Assembly (NCBI GenBank): GCA_024637315.1
Contig: JAGXFH010000031.1
Coordinates: 1 to 64,000, forward strand
Length of the DNA: 64,000 nt
Origin: Brevirhabdus sp.
Lineage (GTDB): Bacteria > Pseudomonadota > Alphaproteobacteria > Rhodobacterales > Rhodobacteraceae
Direction of reading: 5' to 3'
The position numbers and the translations under genes are program-made. How positions within the stretch are numbered: position 1 is the stretch's first letter; the number at the start of each line of letters is the position of its first letter. Positions 8,767-16,714 of the stretch are shown in pieces. The notes under the pieces were generated by a model. The model saw only the letters and a list, made by a program, of their open reading frames with translations, did not search any database and had not been told where the DNA came from.

Positions 8767-8905
8767 CAGTACGGAACGAGGGACAGTGAAGTGAAGCACA
8801 GGAGTTCCGATCCTGCACTTCTACAATCGATGTAGTGGCGACGCGGGGCGTTGAAAGAGCATGTAAGCAACTTGTGAACAGACCATTGACAGGCGCAGCG
8901 ATGGT

Positions 8906-9364
8906 TCAGCCGTCCAATGCCGCCGGCCAGTGCCTGTCGGCCGCGACGATGTGGCCGGGAATATCTTCTTGCCAAAATTGGCGGACGCCGGTCGAAAAGT
9001 TGAGATACAGTTTGTTCTCATGGACCGTCCAGGCTTCTGGCACCGTCGTTGCGACTGCGCCCTGCGCCATCGCATAGGCGCAATAGCCACCATATTGCGG
9101 CGCGTAACCATGCGGATTCATTTCAAACGCATACATGTTGGCCGGATTGGCGAACCGCCAGACCGCTCCCATCCACTTGACCTGATGTTGGGTCGAGCCT
9201 TCCACCGGCTTGGCATCCATGAAGTACCCGACTGGATCATAGCCGCGTATTGCCACGCCCCCGATCTGGAAGATTTCGGGCGAGGCCGCGACTGCAGGAC
9301 CGCGCGATGCAATCACGAACGGTGCAGCCAAGGCGAGGCCAAGAATGTTGCGGCGGGTCGGCAT
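8906..9364 (-). CDS. Tat-exported YHS domain protein
   Basis: This 152-residue protein begins with a twin-arginine signal (MPTRRNILGLALAAP) and continues into a YHS-type domain (GYDPVGYFMDAKPVEGS, then WRFANPANMYAFEMNPHGYAPQYGGYCAYAMAQG). YHS domains occur in copper-handling and other redox-linked periplasmic proteins. Export in folded form fits a bound metal or cofactor. The start at 9364 has GGAG seven bases upstream; the open frame reaches further up but has no such signal. It is monocistronic with a clear terminator. The specific ligand is unknown. Confidence 0.85.
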   Translation of the reverse strand: MPTRRNILGLALAAPFVIASRGPAVAASPEIFQIGGVAIRGYDPVGYFMDAKPVEGSTQHQVKWMGAVWRFANPANMYAFEMNPHGYAPQYGGYCAYAMAQGAVATTVPEAWTVHENKLYLNFSTGVRQFWQEDIPGHIVAADRHWPAALDG

Positions 9365-9644
9365 GTTGGATCTCCGGATTCTACGACACCGAAGATGCGC
9401 TGCTTTTCGTGTTCCAGCCACCCCCTTTGACAGAGGTGTGAACGATGGTGTTGAGCATGGCGCGCGATCCAAGAGATTGCCGTTAGCAGCACCTTGGTTG
9501 CACGGTCCGACAAATCTCTGGATCTAATGGACTTCTTCGTCTTGCGGTCACCGGATCTCCGATGCGGAGATGCGGAAGCATCGAAGTCACGACAATGGGA
9601 TATGATTGGTTCACATGCTTTGTTTCACGATGATCCGCCCGATA

Positions 9645-10424
9645 TCAGCGCCGTCGCGCCGCATATAGCGCCACCGCGGCCGCGTTCGAGACATTGAGCG
9701 AGCCGAACTGCCCGACAGCATCAATCCGCGCCAGCCGGTCGCAGGTTTCAAGCGTCTTTTCCCGCATTCCCGGACCCTCTGCCCCCAGAACCAGCCCGAC
9801 CGGACGATCTGACAGCCCTTCAAGCGCGGCGTCCAGCGTCTGGTCGGCCGTGCCGTCGAGGCCGATCAGCACATAGCCCATGCGCTGCAAAAGCCCCATC
9901 GCATCGCCCAGGTTCCGGACTCGCAAGTATGGCTGGCGCTCCAGCGCGCCGGACGCGGTTTTTGCCAGCGCCCCGGTTTCCGGCGCCGCATGCCGTGCAG
10001 GCGCAATGACCGCCAGGGCGCCGAACACCTCTGCCGACCGCAAGACCGCGCCGACATTGTGCGGATCGGTGACACGGTCCAGCAACACCACCAGGGGCGG
10101 TCGGTCTCCGCCGCCAATGCAGCAATCCTCGACGCTGCCCCAATCCAGCGCCTTCACCTCCAATGCCGCCCCCTGATGCACCGAGGCCGGGTCGATCGGC
10201 ACGTCGAACTTGCGTGGGTCGGCGATCTCGGGCTCGATTTCGGCTACGGCAATCGCGTCCGTCAGCTTGTCGAACGCATTCTTGGTAACGACCAGTCGCA
10301 CCTTGGTACGCCGCGGATTGACTAAAGCGTCACGTACCGCGTGCAAGCCAAAAAGCCAGATGGTTTCAGCCGAGGACGCCCTGCGGGCCTGTTCCTTCTG
10401 GATCACCCATTTGGGTTTTTTCAT
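9645..10424 (-). CDS. rlmB: TrmH-family rRNA 2'-O-methyltransferase (RlmB-like)
   Basis: This 259-residue SPOUT-class enzyme is predicted to methylate the 2'-O of G2251 in 23S rRNA. An N-terminal RNA-binding part (WLFGLHAVRDAL, residues ~24-100) is followed by the SPOUT fold with its three motifs: DRVTDPHNVGAVLRSA, VLGAEGPGM and LNVSNAAAVALYA. The open frame continues upstream through tRNA-Tyr on the other strand, so the start at 10424 (MKKPKWVIQ, GGCAGG upstream) is chosen. It is divergent from tRNA-Tyr, a common arrangement in Rhodobacterales. The C-terminal tail is Arg-rich and short. Confidence 0.92.
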   Translation of the reverse strand: MKKPKWVIQKEQARRASSAETIWLFGLHAVRDALVNPRRTKVRLVVTKNAFDKLTDAIAVAEIEPEIADPRKFDVPIDPASVHQGAALEVKALDWGSVEDCCIGGGDRPPLVVLLDRVTDPHNVGAVLRSAEVFGALAVIAPARHAAPETGALAKTASGALERQPYLRVRNLGDAMGLLQRMGYVLIGLDGTADQTLDAALEGLSDRPVGLVLGAEGPGMREKTLETCDRLARIDAVGQFGSLNVSNAAAVALYAARRR

Positions 10425-10494
10425 CTGACCTGCCCTTTCGTTCAGCGCGCGCGACAATGCTGTGCCCCAGACGATGAGGCAAGGGATTTTCCTG

Positions 10495-10523
10495 TTGACG
10501 CTTCGGAGGGCGAATTGTATCCA
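10495..10523 (+). promoter_or_regulatory. Candidate sigma-70 promoter for tRNA-Tyr
   Basis: TTGACG (10495-10500) and TATCCA (10518-10523) are separated by 17 bases, and the tRNA begins 32 bases after the -10 box. Confidence 0.5.
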
Positions 10524-10554
10524 GCCCCTCGCACCGGGCGTCATGCCCGGATGC

Positions 10555-10638
10555 GGGCGACGGGCTGCAAGGTGCGGCAGCGGACTGTAACTCCGCCGGG
10601 GAGACCCACGCCTGGTTCGATTCCAGGGTCGCCCACCA
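10555..10638 (+). tRNA. tRNA-Tyr (anticodon GTA)
   Basis: This is a class II tRNA with a long variable arm. The acceptor stem GGGCGAC (10555-10561) pairs with GTCGCCC (10628-10634), followed by A and an encoded CCA. The anticodon stem GCGGA/TCCGC encloses CTGTAAC, giving anticodon GTA. The T-arm CCTGG/CCAGG encloses TTCGATT. Confidence 0.97.
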
Positions 10639-10877
10639 TTATCTCTGATATGAATGGCTTGGATGACGCTTTCTGGTGGCAGCGCGGAGAGGTGAGGCAA
10701 AAGCCACGTCTCTCTATGCGTCGGTGGCGGCAGTACCCGTCGCACCTAAGACGCAAATCGATTCCCGCCAACTCACTGTTTAAACGGTCATTTTTCAATC
10801 CGTGTTGATCCGGGTGAAGTGCCGCTGATCAAGGGAACGGGATCGAACCCCAGCGAATATGCTCCAACCCACAGGGT

Positions 10878-12080
10878 TCACTTTTGCGGTTTAGAACGCA
10901 ACAGCAAGCGGCCATGGAGCGCAGCAAAGCCCCCGAAGGCACCGATCCATGCAAGCCCTGCCGTTATATGCAGCGGTCCGGCAAGTTCTGGCCAGAGGCC
11001 GGCAGCGACCCGCGCCAGCACCGAGAGAACAAGCGCCGCGTAGATTGCGACCGTTCCGGCGCCCGCCGTCAGCGCCTGCCCGGCATGGCCCAGCGTGGCC
11101 CGTGTCATCACCGCCAGTGTCATCAGCCCAATCGCGCCCGCCATCCACAGATGTTGTGCCGTGGCCATCCCAGGGTTGCCGGGGGCAAGGATCGCGGCCC
11201 CGAGTGCCAGCGCGCCAAGCGGCAGGAAGGCGTAGGCCAGATGCAATACCGTAACCAGTGGCTCGGCCAAGGTCCGGTGACCGGCCCAGCGGGCAAGCCG
11301 GCCAAGATGAAGCGCGCCCGCCAAGATCAACGCCCCGCCGGTGACGATCTGGTCGGGCAGCGCGACCCAGAGCATGAGTGCGGCAAGAAGCACCAGCAGT
11401 GCGGCCTTGTCGAACCGTTGCATTGGCGGCGCGGGCAGACGTCCGCCGCCACGCTTTACCAGCCAGTTCCGGGTGAAGGATGGGACGATCCGTCCGCCGA
11501 TCACCGCAATCATCATGAGACCGGTGCCGAGCCCCAGCCTGAGCCCCATGCCTTGCGCCGCGTAGGCTCCTCGCGCCGCTTCCCAGTGGAACAGGGCATT
11601 GCCCACCGTGAAGACGGCCAGGAGTCCAAGCACGATCAGGTTGCGCCAATTTTTCCCCGCCACGATCTCGCGCCCGATTGCGAAGGCAAGAACGACCGGA
11701 AATGCCAGATCGACCCCCGCGACCAATAGCGGCGACAACCCCGCAGACAGGGCAACCGCCACGCGACCCGCCAGCCACAGCGCCGCCAGCGCCGCCAGCC
11801 ACCAGCCGACGATGGGCAGCCGCCCGGTCCAGTTCGGCACCGCGGTCAGCAGGAACCCCGCGACGACCGCGCCAAGATAGCCAAAGAGGAATTCATGCGC
11901 GTGCCAGCTGACCGGGTCGAAAGCCGTCGGCAACGCGATATGACCAGACAACATCGGCACCCAGAGCACCATGGCTAGCACGGCCCAGACAGAGGCGCCG
12001 AAAAAGAACGGGCGAAACCCGTAAGTCAGAATCACAGGGCCGGGCCAGGCACGCATCTGTTCGGCGGTCGTCGCGGTCAT
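10878..12080 (-). CDS. nnrS: NnrS family heme-copper membrane protein
   Basis: This 400-residue protein with about twelve hydrophobic segments matches NnrS: an early GFRPFFFGA motif, WHAHEFLFGY, and the later TRATLGHAG motif. NnrS proteins contain heme and copper and protect cells from nitrosative stress, possibly by limiting formation of iron-nitrosyl complexes. The expression of family members depends on NO regulators. It is the last gene of a seven-gene operon beginning with the truncated haemoglobin, 21 bases after ubiV. Conserved histidines in several helices fit metal binding, but exact ligands cannot be assigned by eye. Confidence 0.92.
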   Translation of the reverse strand: MTATTAEQMRAWPGPVILTYGFRPFFFGASVWAVLAMVLWVPMLSGHIALPTAFDPVSWHAHEFLFGYLGAVVAGFLLTAVPNWTGRLPIVGWWLAALAALWLAGRVAVALSAGLSPLLVAGVDLAFPVVLAFAIGREIVAGKNWRNLIVLGLLAVFTVGNALFHWEAARGAYAAQGMGLRLGLGTGLMMIAVIGGRIVPSFTRNWLVKRGGGRLPAPPMQRFDKAALLVLLAALMLWVALPDQIVTGGALILAGALHLGRLARWAGHRTLAEPLVTVLHLAYAFLPLGALALGAAILAPGNPGMATAQHLWMAGAIGLMTLAVMTRATLGHAGQALTAGAGTVAIYAALVLSVLARVAAGLWPELAGPLHITAGLAWIGAFGGFAALHGRLLLRSKPQK

Positions 12081-12101
12081 TTGTCACCCTTTTCCAAAGC
12101 G

Positions 12102-13016
12102 TCACACGGAAGTTGCGCCTGCAATCCGGCGATAGCCAGCCTGCCCGTGGTAGAAGCCGTTGCTGAACCGGGTCCCCGTGCAGACCGCGCGCAGGCGCGC
12201 TTCGGCCTCGGACGTCTCCAGCGCCCGGTCCAGCGTCCCGCGGAATATCTCGGCCACGGCGACCATGTCCACCGCTTGCGGCATCAGGCGCAGGTGGGTC
12301 ACACCGTCCGCGACCAGACGCCCGGTCTCGGGCAACAGATCCACATAGCTCTCGGACTGGGTCTGAATGCCGTTGACCCGCAGGATCGGCGCGTCGTCGC
12401 GGGTCCTGAGCGGCATTCCATCCGGGTCGTCCTCGCAGACGAACTGGCAATTGTCCTTGGTCCGGCCATGGGCACGGGCGTGATAGCAGCGCGCCGAAAC
12501 AGCGAGCGAGGCGCGGCCGAAGACCTGCACCTCGACCCCCAGGCCCAAGCCACGCGCGGCCTGCGCCGCGACCGCGATAGCCTCGGCAGGCAGTTCGGTC
12601 GGCAGGCTGACATGGGTCGCGCCCTGCCCTGCCAGCCACGCGATCGTCGCCTCGTTGTAGGCGTTCATGAAGGGGCCGATGCGATGCGGGCGCTTACCCC
12701 GCGCGTATAGCCCAGCGGCATTGTTGATCTCGATCTCGGGGTGGTCCATCGCGGCAAGGTCTTCGGTCGCCTTGCGTTCCCGCTTCAGCATCACCTCGGC
12801 CAGCGAAGACAGGATCACCGTCTTGCCGGCGCGTTCCAGCCGCTCGATCATGGCGGGCAGGTCAGGCTCGTGAAACGGCGCGCGCTTGGAGCAGATCACC
12901 TCGCCCAGATAGACCTCGTCGACCGGCGCCTCGTCGGCGATGCGGGCGTAGAAATCGCGGCGTTCCTCTGCAGGCCAGTGATAGGCGATCGGGCCGAGGG
13001 TCAGTTTGGTCGTCAT
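12102..13016 (-). CDS. ubiV: Oxygen-independent ubiquinone hydroxylation protein UbiV
   Basis: This 304-residue U32-family protein forms a heterodimer with UbiU and carries a 4Fe-4S cluster. Together with UbiT, the complex hydroxylates ubiquinone precursors without O2. All four cluster cysteines can be placed: C42 (EVICSKR), C177, C190 and C194, with the 13 and 4 residue spacing known from the E. coli protein (C39, C180, C193, C197). A further in-frame ATG five codons upstream overlaps the end of ubiU; the start at 13016 matches the family N-terminus. It is the sixth gene of the operon and tightly coupled to ubiU. Confidence 0.92.
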   Translation of the reverse strand: MTTKLTLGPIAYHWPAEERRDFYARIADEAPVDEVYLGEVICSKRAPFHEPDLPAMIERLERAGKTVILSSLAEVMLKRERKATEDLAAMDHPEIEINNAAGLYARGKRPHRIGPFMNAYNEATIAWLAGQGATHVSLPTELPAEAIAVAAQAARGLGLGVEVQVFGRASLAVSARCYHARAHGRTKDNCQFVCEDDPDGMPLRTRDDAPILRVNGIQTQSESYVDLLPETGRLVADGVTHLRLMPQAVDMVAVAEIFRGTLDRALETSEAEARLRAVCTGTRFSNGFYHGQAGYRRIAGATSV

Positions 13017-13021
13017 GTCGC

Positions 13022-14020
13022 TCACCGCCATTTCTTCGTCTCGAACGCGCCTTGGGTCTGTTTCTGCCCCTCGGTCAGGGCGACGAGGTCGGCGATGTCG
13101 GCCTGGCGGCCGGCGCGGATGTCGTCCACCGCCCGGCGAAATGCCGTAACGACACCGCGCACGTAGGATTTCGACCGCTGTCGTCCCTCGATCTTGAAAG
13201 CATGAACGCCAGCGTCGATCAGGTCGGGAAGCAGGCGCGACAGGTTCAGGCTGACCGGCTCCTCGAAGGCGTAATAACCCTCGCGCCGATGCGGCGCGGT
13301 GTAGCGGCCCTTGCAGATCGTGGGATAGCCTGCCTTTTCCTCGGGGCCGAAGCGGTCGATGGTAAATCCGGCCAGTTGCGACGACATCGACCCGTCGGCG
13401 TCACGGGTGTATTCCACATCGGAGGCAGGCGAGCAGACGCCGTCCATGTTGGTCGATTGCCCGGTGAGGTAATTCGTCAGGCTGCAGCGGCCCTCGACCA
13501 TCAGCCCGTGATTGCCGAAGATGAAGGTCTCGATCTCGCAGGGGATTTCGGTGCGAATCTGGCGGATCTCGGGAATCGTCAGAATGCGCGGCAAGACCAC
13601 GCGCTTGACCCCGAAACTCTCGCAATAGTAGCGGATCGCCTCGGGCGAGGACGCCGCTGCCTGCACCGACAGGTGCAGCCGCGTGCCGGGATGGATGCGC
13701 GCGATGTAATCGGCGACCCCCATGTCAGCGACGATGAAGGCATCGACCCCGATCCGCACGCCCAGGTCGGCGGCCTGCCGCCACAGATCGACCTTGCCCG
13801 CAGGCGGGTAGGTGTTGAGCGCCAGCAGCACCTTGGTGCCCCTGGCATGGGCGTAGGCCGCCGTCTCGGTCAGTTCGTCGGGGGTAAAATTCAGGCCGGG
13901 GAAATTGCGCGCGTTGGTCGCATCCTGAAAGCCGCAATAAACTGCATCGGCACCGGCATCGACAGCGGTGCGCAGGGCTGCGGGGGTGCCTGCTGGGCAG
14001 ATCAGTTCGGCAAGGCTCAT
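13022..14020 (-). CDS. ubiU: Oxygen-independent ubiquinone hydroxylation protein UbiU
   Basis: This 332-residue U32-family partner of UbiV begins MSLAELICPAGTPAAL and contains the family core with LNTYPPAG, VADMGVADYI and LHLSVQAA. The known E. coli cluster ligands are C169, C176, C193 and C232. Here C179 (EGRC), C196 (GVCSP) and C236 (TICKG) align with the last three by spacing, but the position of the first is G172 in a GNHGLMVEGRC context. One cluster ligand thus appears replaced or displaced. The start at 14020 has GGAG ten bases upstream. The gene is 16 bases after ubiT. Confidence 0.9.
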   Translation of the reverse strand: MSLAELICPAGTPAALRTAVDAGADAVYCGFQDATNARNFPGLNFTPDELTETAAYAHARGTKVLLALNTYPPAGKVDLWRQAADLGVRIGVDAFIVADMGVADYIARIHPGTRLHLSVQAAASSPEAIRYYCESFGVKRVVLPRILTIPEIRQIRTEIPCEIETFIFGNHGLMVEGRCSLTNYLTGQSTNMDGVCSPASDVEYTRDADGSMSSQLAGFTIDRFGPEEKAGYPTICKGRYTAPHRREGYYAFEEPVSLNLSRLLPDLIDAGVHAFKIEGRQRSKSYVRGVVTAFRRAVDDIRAGRQADIADLVALTEGQKQTQGAFETKKWR

Positions 14021-14036
14021 CTTGGTCCGTCTCCTT

Positions 14037-14546
14037 TCATGTCGCGACATAGGATCGGCGCAGACGTGCCAGGATCGCCCGGCCCGGCGCGCCGAACATC
14101 CGGGCCGTTTCTTCGGCAATCGAGCCATCCACGTCATCGAGCGCGTTGCGCAGCCGCACTACCGCCTCGGTATCACCGCTGACCTCCAGGTCGCGCGAGA
14201 AGAAGGCAGCATCGCCATCCTCTTCGGAGTCGACAAGTTCGAGAAGCAGCATGAACCGCCCCCGGATCACCGCCCCTGCCCGCGGCGCGGCATCCCGCGG
14301 CACGGCCCGGAACACCAGCGCCTGCGGATCGGGCCGCAGGTGCAGCGCAAAGGGCAGTTCCACAGGGTCGATCAGGAAATCGGTAGCCTGGTGCGGGCCG
14401 AGACGCGCGAAAAGCGACGGATGCCGCGCCGCGATGCGCCGAACGACACGCGACAGAAGCGGCTGGACCAGCGCGCAGGCCAGACGGGAAACTGCACCCC
14501 TGCCCGCCAGCGGTGGCCCGGATGCGATGCCGGCGCTCATTTTCAT
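14037..14546 (-). CDS. ubiT: SCP2-domain ubiquinone biosynthesis accessory protein UbiT
   Basis: This 169-residue protein has an SCP2 sterol-carrier domain that binds lipid, and in the E. coli system UbiT is needed for ubiquinone synthesis without oxygen, together with UbiU and UbiV. Features are an N-terminal helix (residues ~20-45), a central strand region (VELPFALHLRPDP), and a late acidic stretch DLEVSGDTEAVVRLRNALDD typical of the group. Its ATG overlaps the stop of the upstream cyclo-ligase gene (ATGA). A second ATG two codons later has a better-spaced AAGGA. Position next to ubiU and ubiV supports the call. Confidence 0.88.
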   Translation of the reverse strand: MKMSAGIASGPPLAGRGAVSRLACALVQPLLSRVVRRIAARHPSLFARLGPHQATDFLIDPVELPFALHLRPDPQALVFRAVPRDAAPRAGAVIRGRFMLLLELVDSEEDGDAAFFSRDLEVSGDTEAVVRLRNALDDVDGSIAEETARMFGAPGRAILARLRRSYVAT

Positions 14547-15241
14547 TTCCTTGTATCCTTGTGTGCAAGAATCCCCGCTTCGGTCAGGATCGCGTCGAGC
14601 GGGATGTCATGCGGTTGCGGATAGATCGTGCTGAGAAGAGCGAACTGAAAACCAACCCCGATGGTGAACGGGCGCGGCGCCAGGGCCGCAAGCGTCCGGT
14701 CGAAATAGCCGCCGCCATAGCCGAGGCGGTACCCTTCGCCGTCCCACCCCAAAAGCGGTGCGAGCGCAATGTCGGGGATCAGCGTCTCGGCCTCGGGCGG
14801 CGGGACCGGAATGTTCCAGTCGCCGCGGATCATCCGCGTCTGTGGCGTCCAGTGCCGGAAGACCAGCGGCGCGGCGCGGGTTTCGACGACCGGAAGCGCG
14901 ATGGTCACGCCCGCGTCGTGCAGCTCCGTCATCAACGGTCGCAGGTCGGGTTCACCCTTGATCGGCCAGTAGGCGGAGAAGACGCGGCCTTTCGCCCCGC
15001 CGAAGCGGTGTTCCAGCCAATCCCGAAGGTGTTCGGCAAGCGCCTTGTCTGCCGCGCGTCGCGCCTCGACGCTCATCGCCTGGCGTACGGCGCGCAGCCG
15101 CGCCCGCTCGCCCCGGCGCCAGCGGGCAACATCCTGCGCCTGCCCGGGATCCACGGCCAGCGGGTCGAAATGGTCCGGCGCCACCTCGTCCGCCATGCAG
15201 GGCGGCGAGGCGTAGCGCCCGGCTGCGCGTTCACCTGCCAT
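14543..15241 (-). CDS. 5-formyltetrahydrofolate cyclo-ligase family protein
   Basis: A 232-residue member of the 5-FCL family, which makes 5,10-methenyl-THF from 5-formyl-THF with ATP. The substrate and nucleotide motifs are present: FSAYWPIKGEPDLRPL, and LGYGGGYFDRTLA near residue 172. Upstream codons are open, but M at 15241 gives the extension YASPPCMADEV before the catalytic domain, which I recall from other Rhodobacterales members of this subgroup. The start overlaps the stop of the RIC gene by eleven bases. Its place between NO-repair and UbiTUV genes makes a specialised role likely, but that is inference. Confidence 0.82.
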   Translation of the reverse strand: MAGERAAGRYASPPCMADEVAPDHFDPLAVDPGQAQDVARWRRGERARLRAVRQAMSVEARRAADKALAEHLRDWLEHRFGGAKGRVFSAYWPIKGEPDLRPLMTELHDAGVTIALPVVETRAAPLVFRHWTPQTRMIRGDWNIPVPPPEAETLIPDIALAPLLGWDGEGYRLGYGGGYFDRTLAALAPRPFTIGVGFQFALLSTIYPQPHDIPLDAILTEAGILAHKDTRK

Positions 15242-15737
15242 GCGCGATGCCACCGGGTTCGAACTGGGGGAAGAGAACATCGTTTTCCAAGCGCATGTGT
15301 TCCTCGAGGTCGCAGATGAACTCTTCCAGCCCGGCATAAAGCGCGGCCCATGTTCCACAGGCACCTTCGGGCGGCGTCAGGTTGCGCGTCCGGCGGCGGA
15401 TCTCGCCGACATCGCGGTCGTGATCGTCATGGTCGGCGCGCATCACCGCGATCGGATTTTCGATGCCTGGGCCGCCGCCCTTGCGGATGGCGGGAAAGAG
15501 GATCAACTCCTCCTTCTTCATGTGCACCTCCATATCGCCAATCATCCTGCGCAGGGTGTCGGACAGGCCCTCAGGAAGGTCCTCATCGCCGAAATGGACA
15601 TCTTCGACCTTCTCGGCCATGGCTGCCAGCCGCGGCAGCTGCTCGCGGTGGCGGACGTGGTAGCGTGTCTCGATGTAGCGGGTGAGTTCGGGGGCGTCAT
15701 GGGCGGGGGCGTCATGGGTAGGGATCGCGTCTGGCAT
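15231..15737 (-). CDS. Hemerythrin-domain di-iron protein, RIC/YtfE-like
   Basis: This 168-residue protein resembles the C-terminal hemerythrin domain of YtfE/DnrN (repair of iron centres). It lacks the short N-terminal ScdA domain of the full-length family. Candidate iron ligands are H27 or H30 (YHVRH), H72 and E76 (HMKKE), H103 or H106 (DHDDH), and H147 and E151 (HMRLE). RIC proteins repair Fe-S clusters damaged by NO or peroxide. The gene is second in the operon, 15 bases after the haemoglobin gene, matching an NO-response role. Confidence 0.87.
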   Translation of the reverse strand: MPDAIPTHDAPAHDAPELTRYIETRYHVRHREQLPRLAAMAEKVEDVHFGDEDLPEGLSDTLRRMIGDMEVHMKKEELILFPAIRKGGGPGIENPIAVMRADHDDHDRDVGEIRRRTRNLTPPEGACGTWAALYAGLEEFICDLEEHMRLENDVLFPQFEPGGIAHGR

Positions 15738-15752
15738 CGGATTATCCTTTGG

Positions 15753-16208
15753 TCAACAAAGCGAGGGGACTGCGTCGGGGGCGGCCTGCGCCTCGACCAC
15801 GGCGATATGAAGCGACCGCGCGATCCGCTCTGCGCGAACGGTGACATGTGCAGCGCCAGCCGGCGTACACAGCTCTTGCGCCGTCTCGCGAAAGAGCCCG
15901 AGCCAGCGGTCGAAATGCGACGCATCAATGGGAAGCGGGGTGTGCGACGGCACCGGGCGACCATGATAGCGCCCCGTCATCAGTGCCACCGAGGACCAGA
16001 AAGCCACCATCCGTTCGAGGTGCGGCTCCCAGTCGGAAATGCGGTCGGCGAAGATCGGCCCGAGCACGGCGTCCGCGCGGATGCGGGCGTAAAAGCCGTG
16101 AACCAGCCTGCGCAGCACTGCCTCGTCAAGTCCGGTCTCTGCCATGATGGCGGCGGTCATTTCGGGCCGGGCAGATGCGCTTCCGGATGTAGTGTCTTTT
16201 GCGGTCAT
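15753..16208 (-). CDS. Group III truncated haemoglobin
   Basis: This 151-residue protein matches group III truncated haemoglobins, which bind O2 or NO at a heme. The likely distal Tyr is Y40 (HGFYARI), the probable proximal His is H89 (PVPSHTPLP), and the group-typical Trp is W102 (FDRWLGLF). The open frame begins earlier, but the ATG at 16208 has GAGGG upstream, and an earlier start would reach into the shared promoter. It is the first gene of the minus-strand operon and is divergent from the NsrR-like gene. It probably detoxifies or scavenges NO. Confidence 0.87.
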   Translation of the reverse strand: MTAKDTTSGSASARPEMTAAIMAETGLDEAVLRRLVHGFYARIRADAVLGPIFADRISDWEPHLERMVAFWSSVALMTGRYHGRPVPSHTPLPIDASHFDRWLGLFRETAQELCTPAGAAHVTVRAERIARSLHIAVVEAQAAPDAVPSLC

Positions 16209-16297
16209 ATCGGACCCTCGCGAATACTGTCTTGCAAACACTCCTATGCCTGTTAATAGGTACTGTAAATACCAATACAACAGCGGAGCCTGCGATC
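16209..16297. promoter_or_regulatory. Divergent promoter region of the NO/micro-oxic divergon
   Basis: These 89 bases separate the haemoglobin operon (minus) from the NsrR-like/ccoN operon (plus) and are AT-rich compared with the flanks. A 15-base imperfect inverted repeat with GGTA and TACC ends (16259-16273) is a candidate operator for the adjacent Rrf2 regulator. No perfect FNR box was found. The operator assignment is inference. Confidence 0.35.
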
Positions 16298-16714
16298 ATG
16301 CGCCTCACCTCCTTCACCGACTATGGGCTGCGGATGCTCATGCGTATGGCCAGCGCGCCCGACCGCGCTTTTTCGACCGCGGAACTGGCCAGTGAATTCA
16401 GCTTGTCGCGCAACCACCTGGCCAAGATCATGCAACGCCTTGCCCAAGCCGGGTTCGTCGAGACCCGGCGTGGCGGCGGGGGCGGCGCGGTTCTTGCCCG
16501 ACCGGCCCATGAAATCCGGTTGGGCGCGCTGGTCCGCCTGCTTGAGGAAGGCCAGCCGCTGGTCGAGTGCTTTGCTGCCGATGGTGGCGGCTGCACGATC
16601 GACGGTCGATGCTTTCTAAAGGCGCGCCTGCGTTCCGCCGAGGCGATGTTCCTCGCGGATCTGGACCGATCGACCCTTGCGGATATCGCGCTGACTCGGG
16701 CGACGGCGGCGTGA
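16298..16714 (+). CDS. nsrR: NsrR-like Rrf2 family NO-sensing regulator
   Basis: This 138-residue Rrf2 regulator opens with MRLTSFTDYGLR, nearly identical in pattern to E. coli NsrR. The winged helix covers residues ~1-60 (recognition part SRNHLAKIMQRLAQAGF), and three cysteines suited to an Fe-S cluster lie at C91, C99 and C105. NsrR proteins repress NO-detoxification genes until NO hits the cluster. The start at 16298 was chosen over an ATG 33 codons upstream, which lies in the promoter region. Its stop overlaps the GTG start of ccoN (GTGA), so regulator and oxidase are translated together. Confidence 0.88.
   Translation: MRLTSFTDYGLRMLMRMASAPDRAFSTAELASEFSLSRNHLAKIMQRLAQAGFVETRRGGGGGAVLARPAHEIRLGALVRLLEEGQPLVECFAADGGGCTIDGRCFLKARLRSAEAMFLADLDRSTLADIALTRATAA

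Noticed and set aside
10541-10798. Minus-strand open frame covering tRNA-Tyr
   Set aside because: Its end (GDPGIEPGVGLPGG) is the well-known false protein made by translating a tRNA antisense strand.
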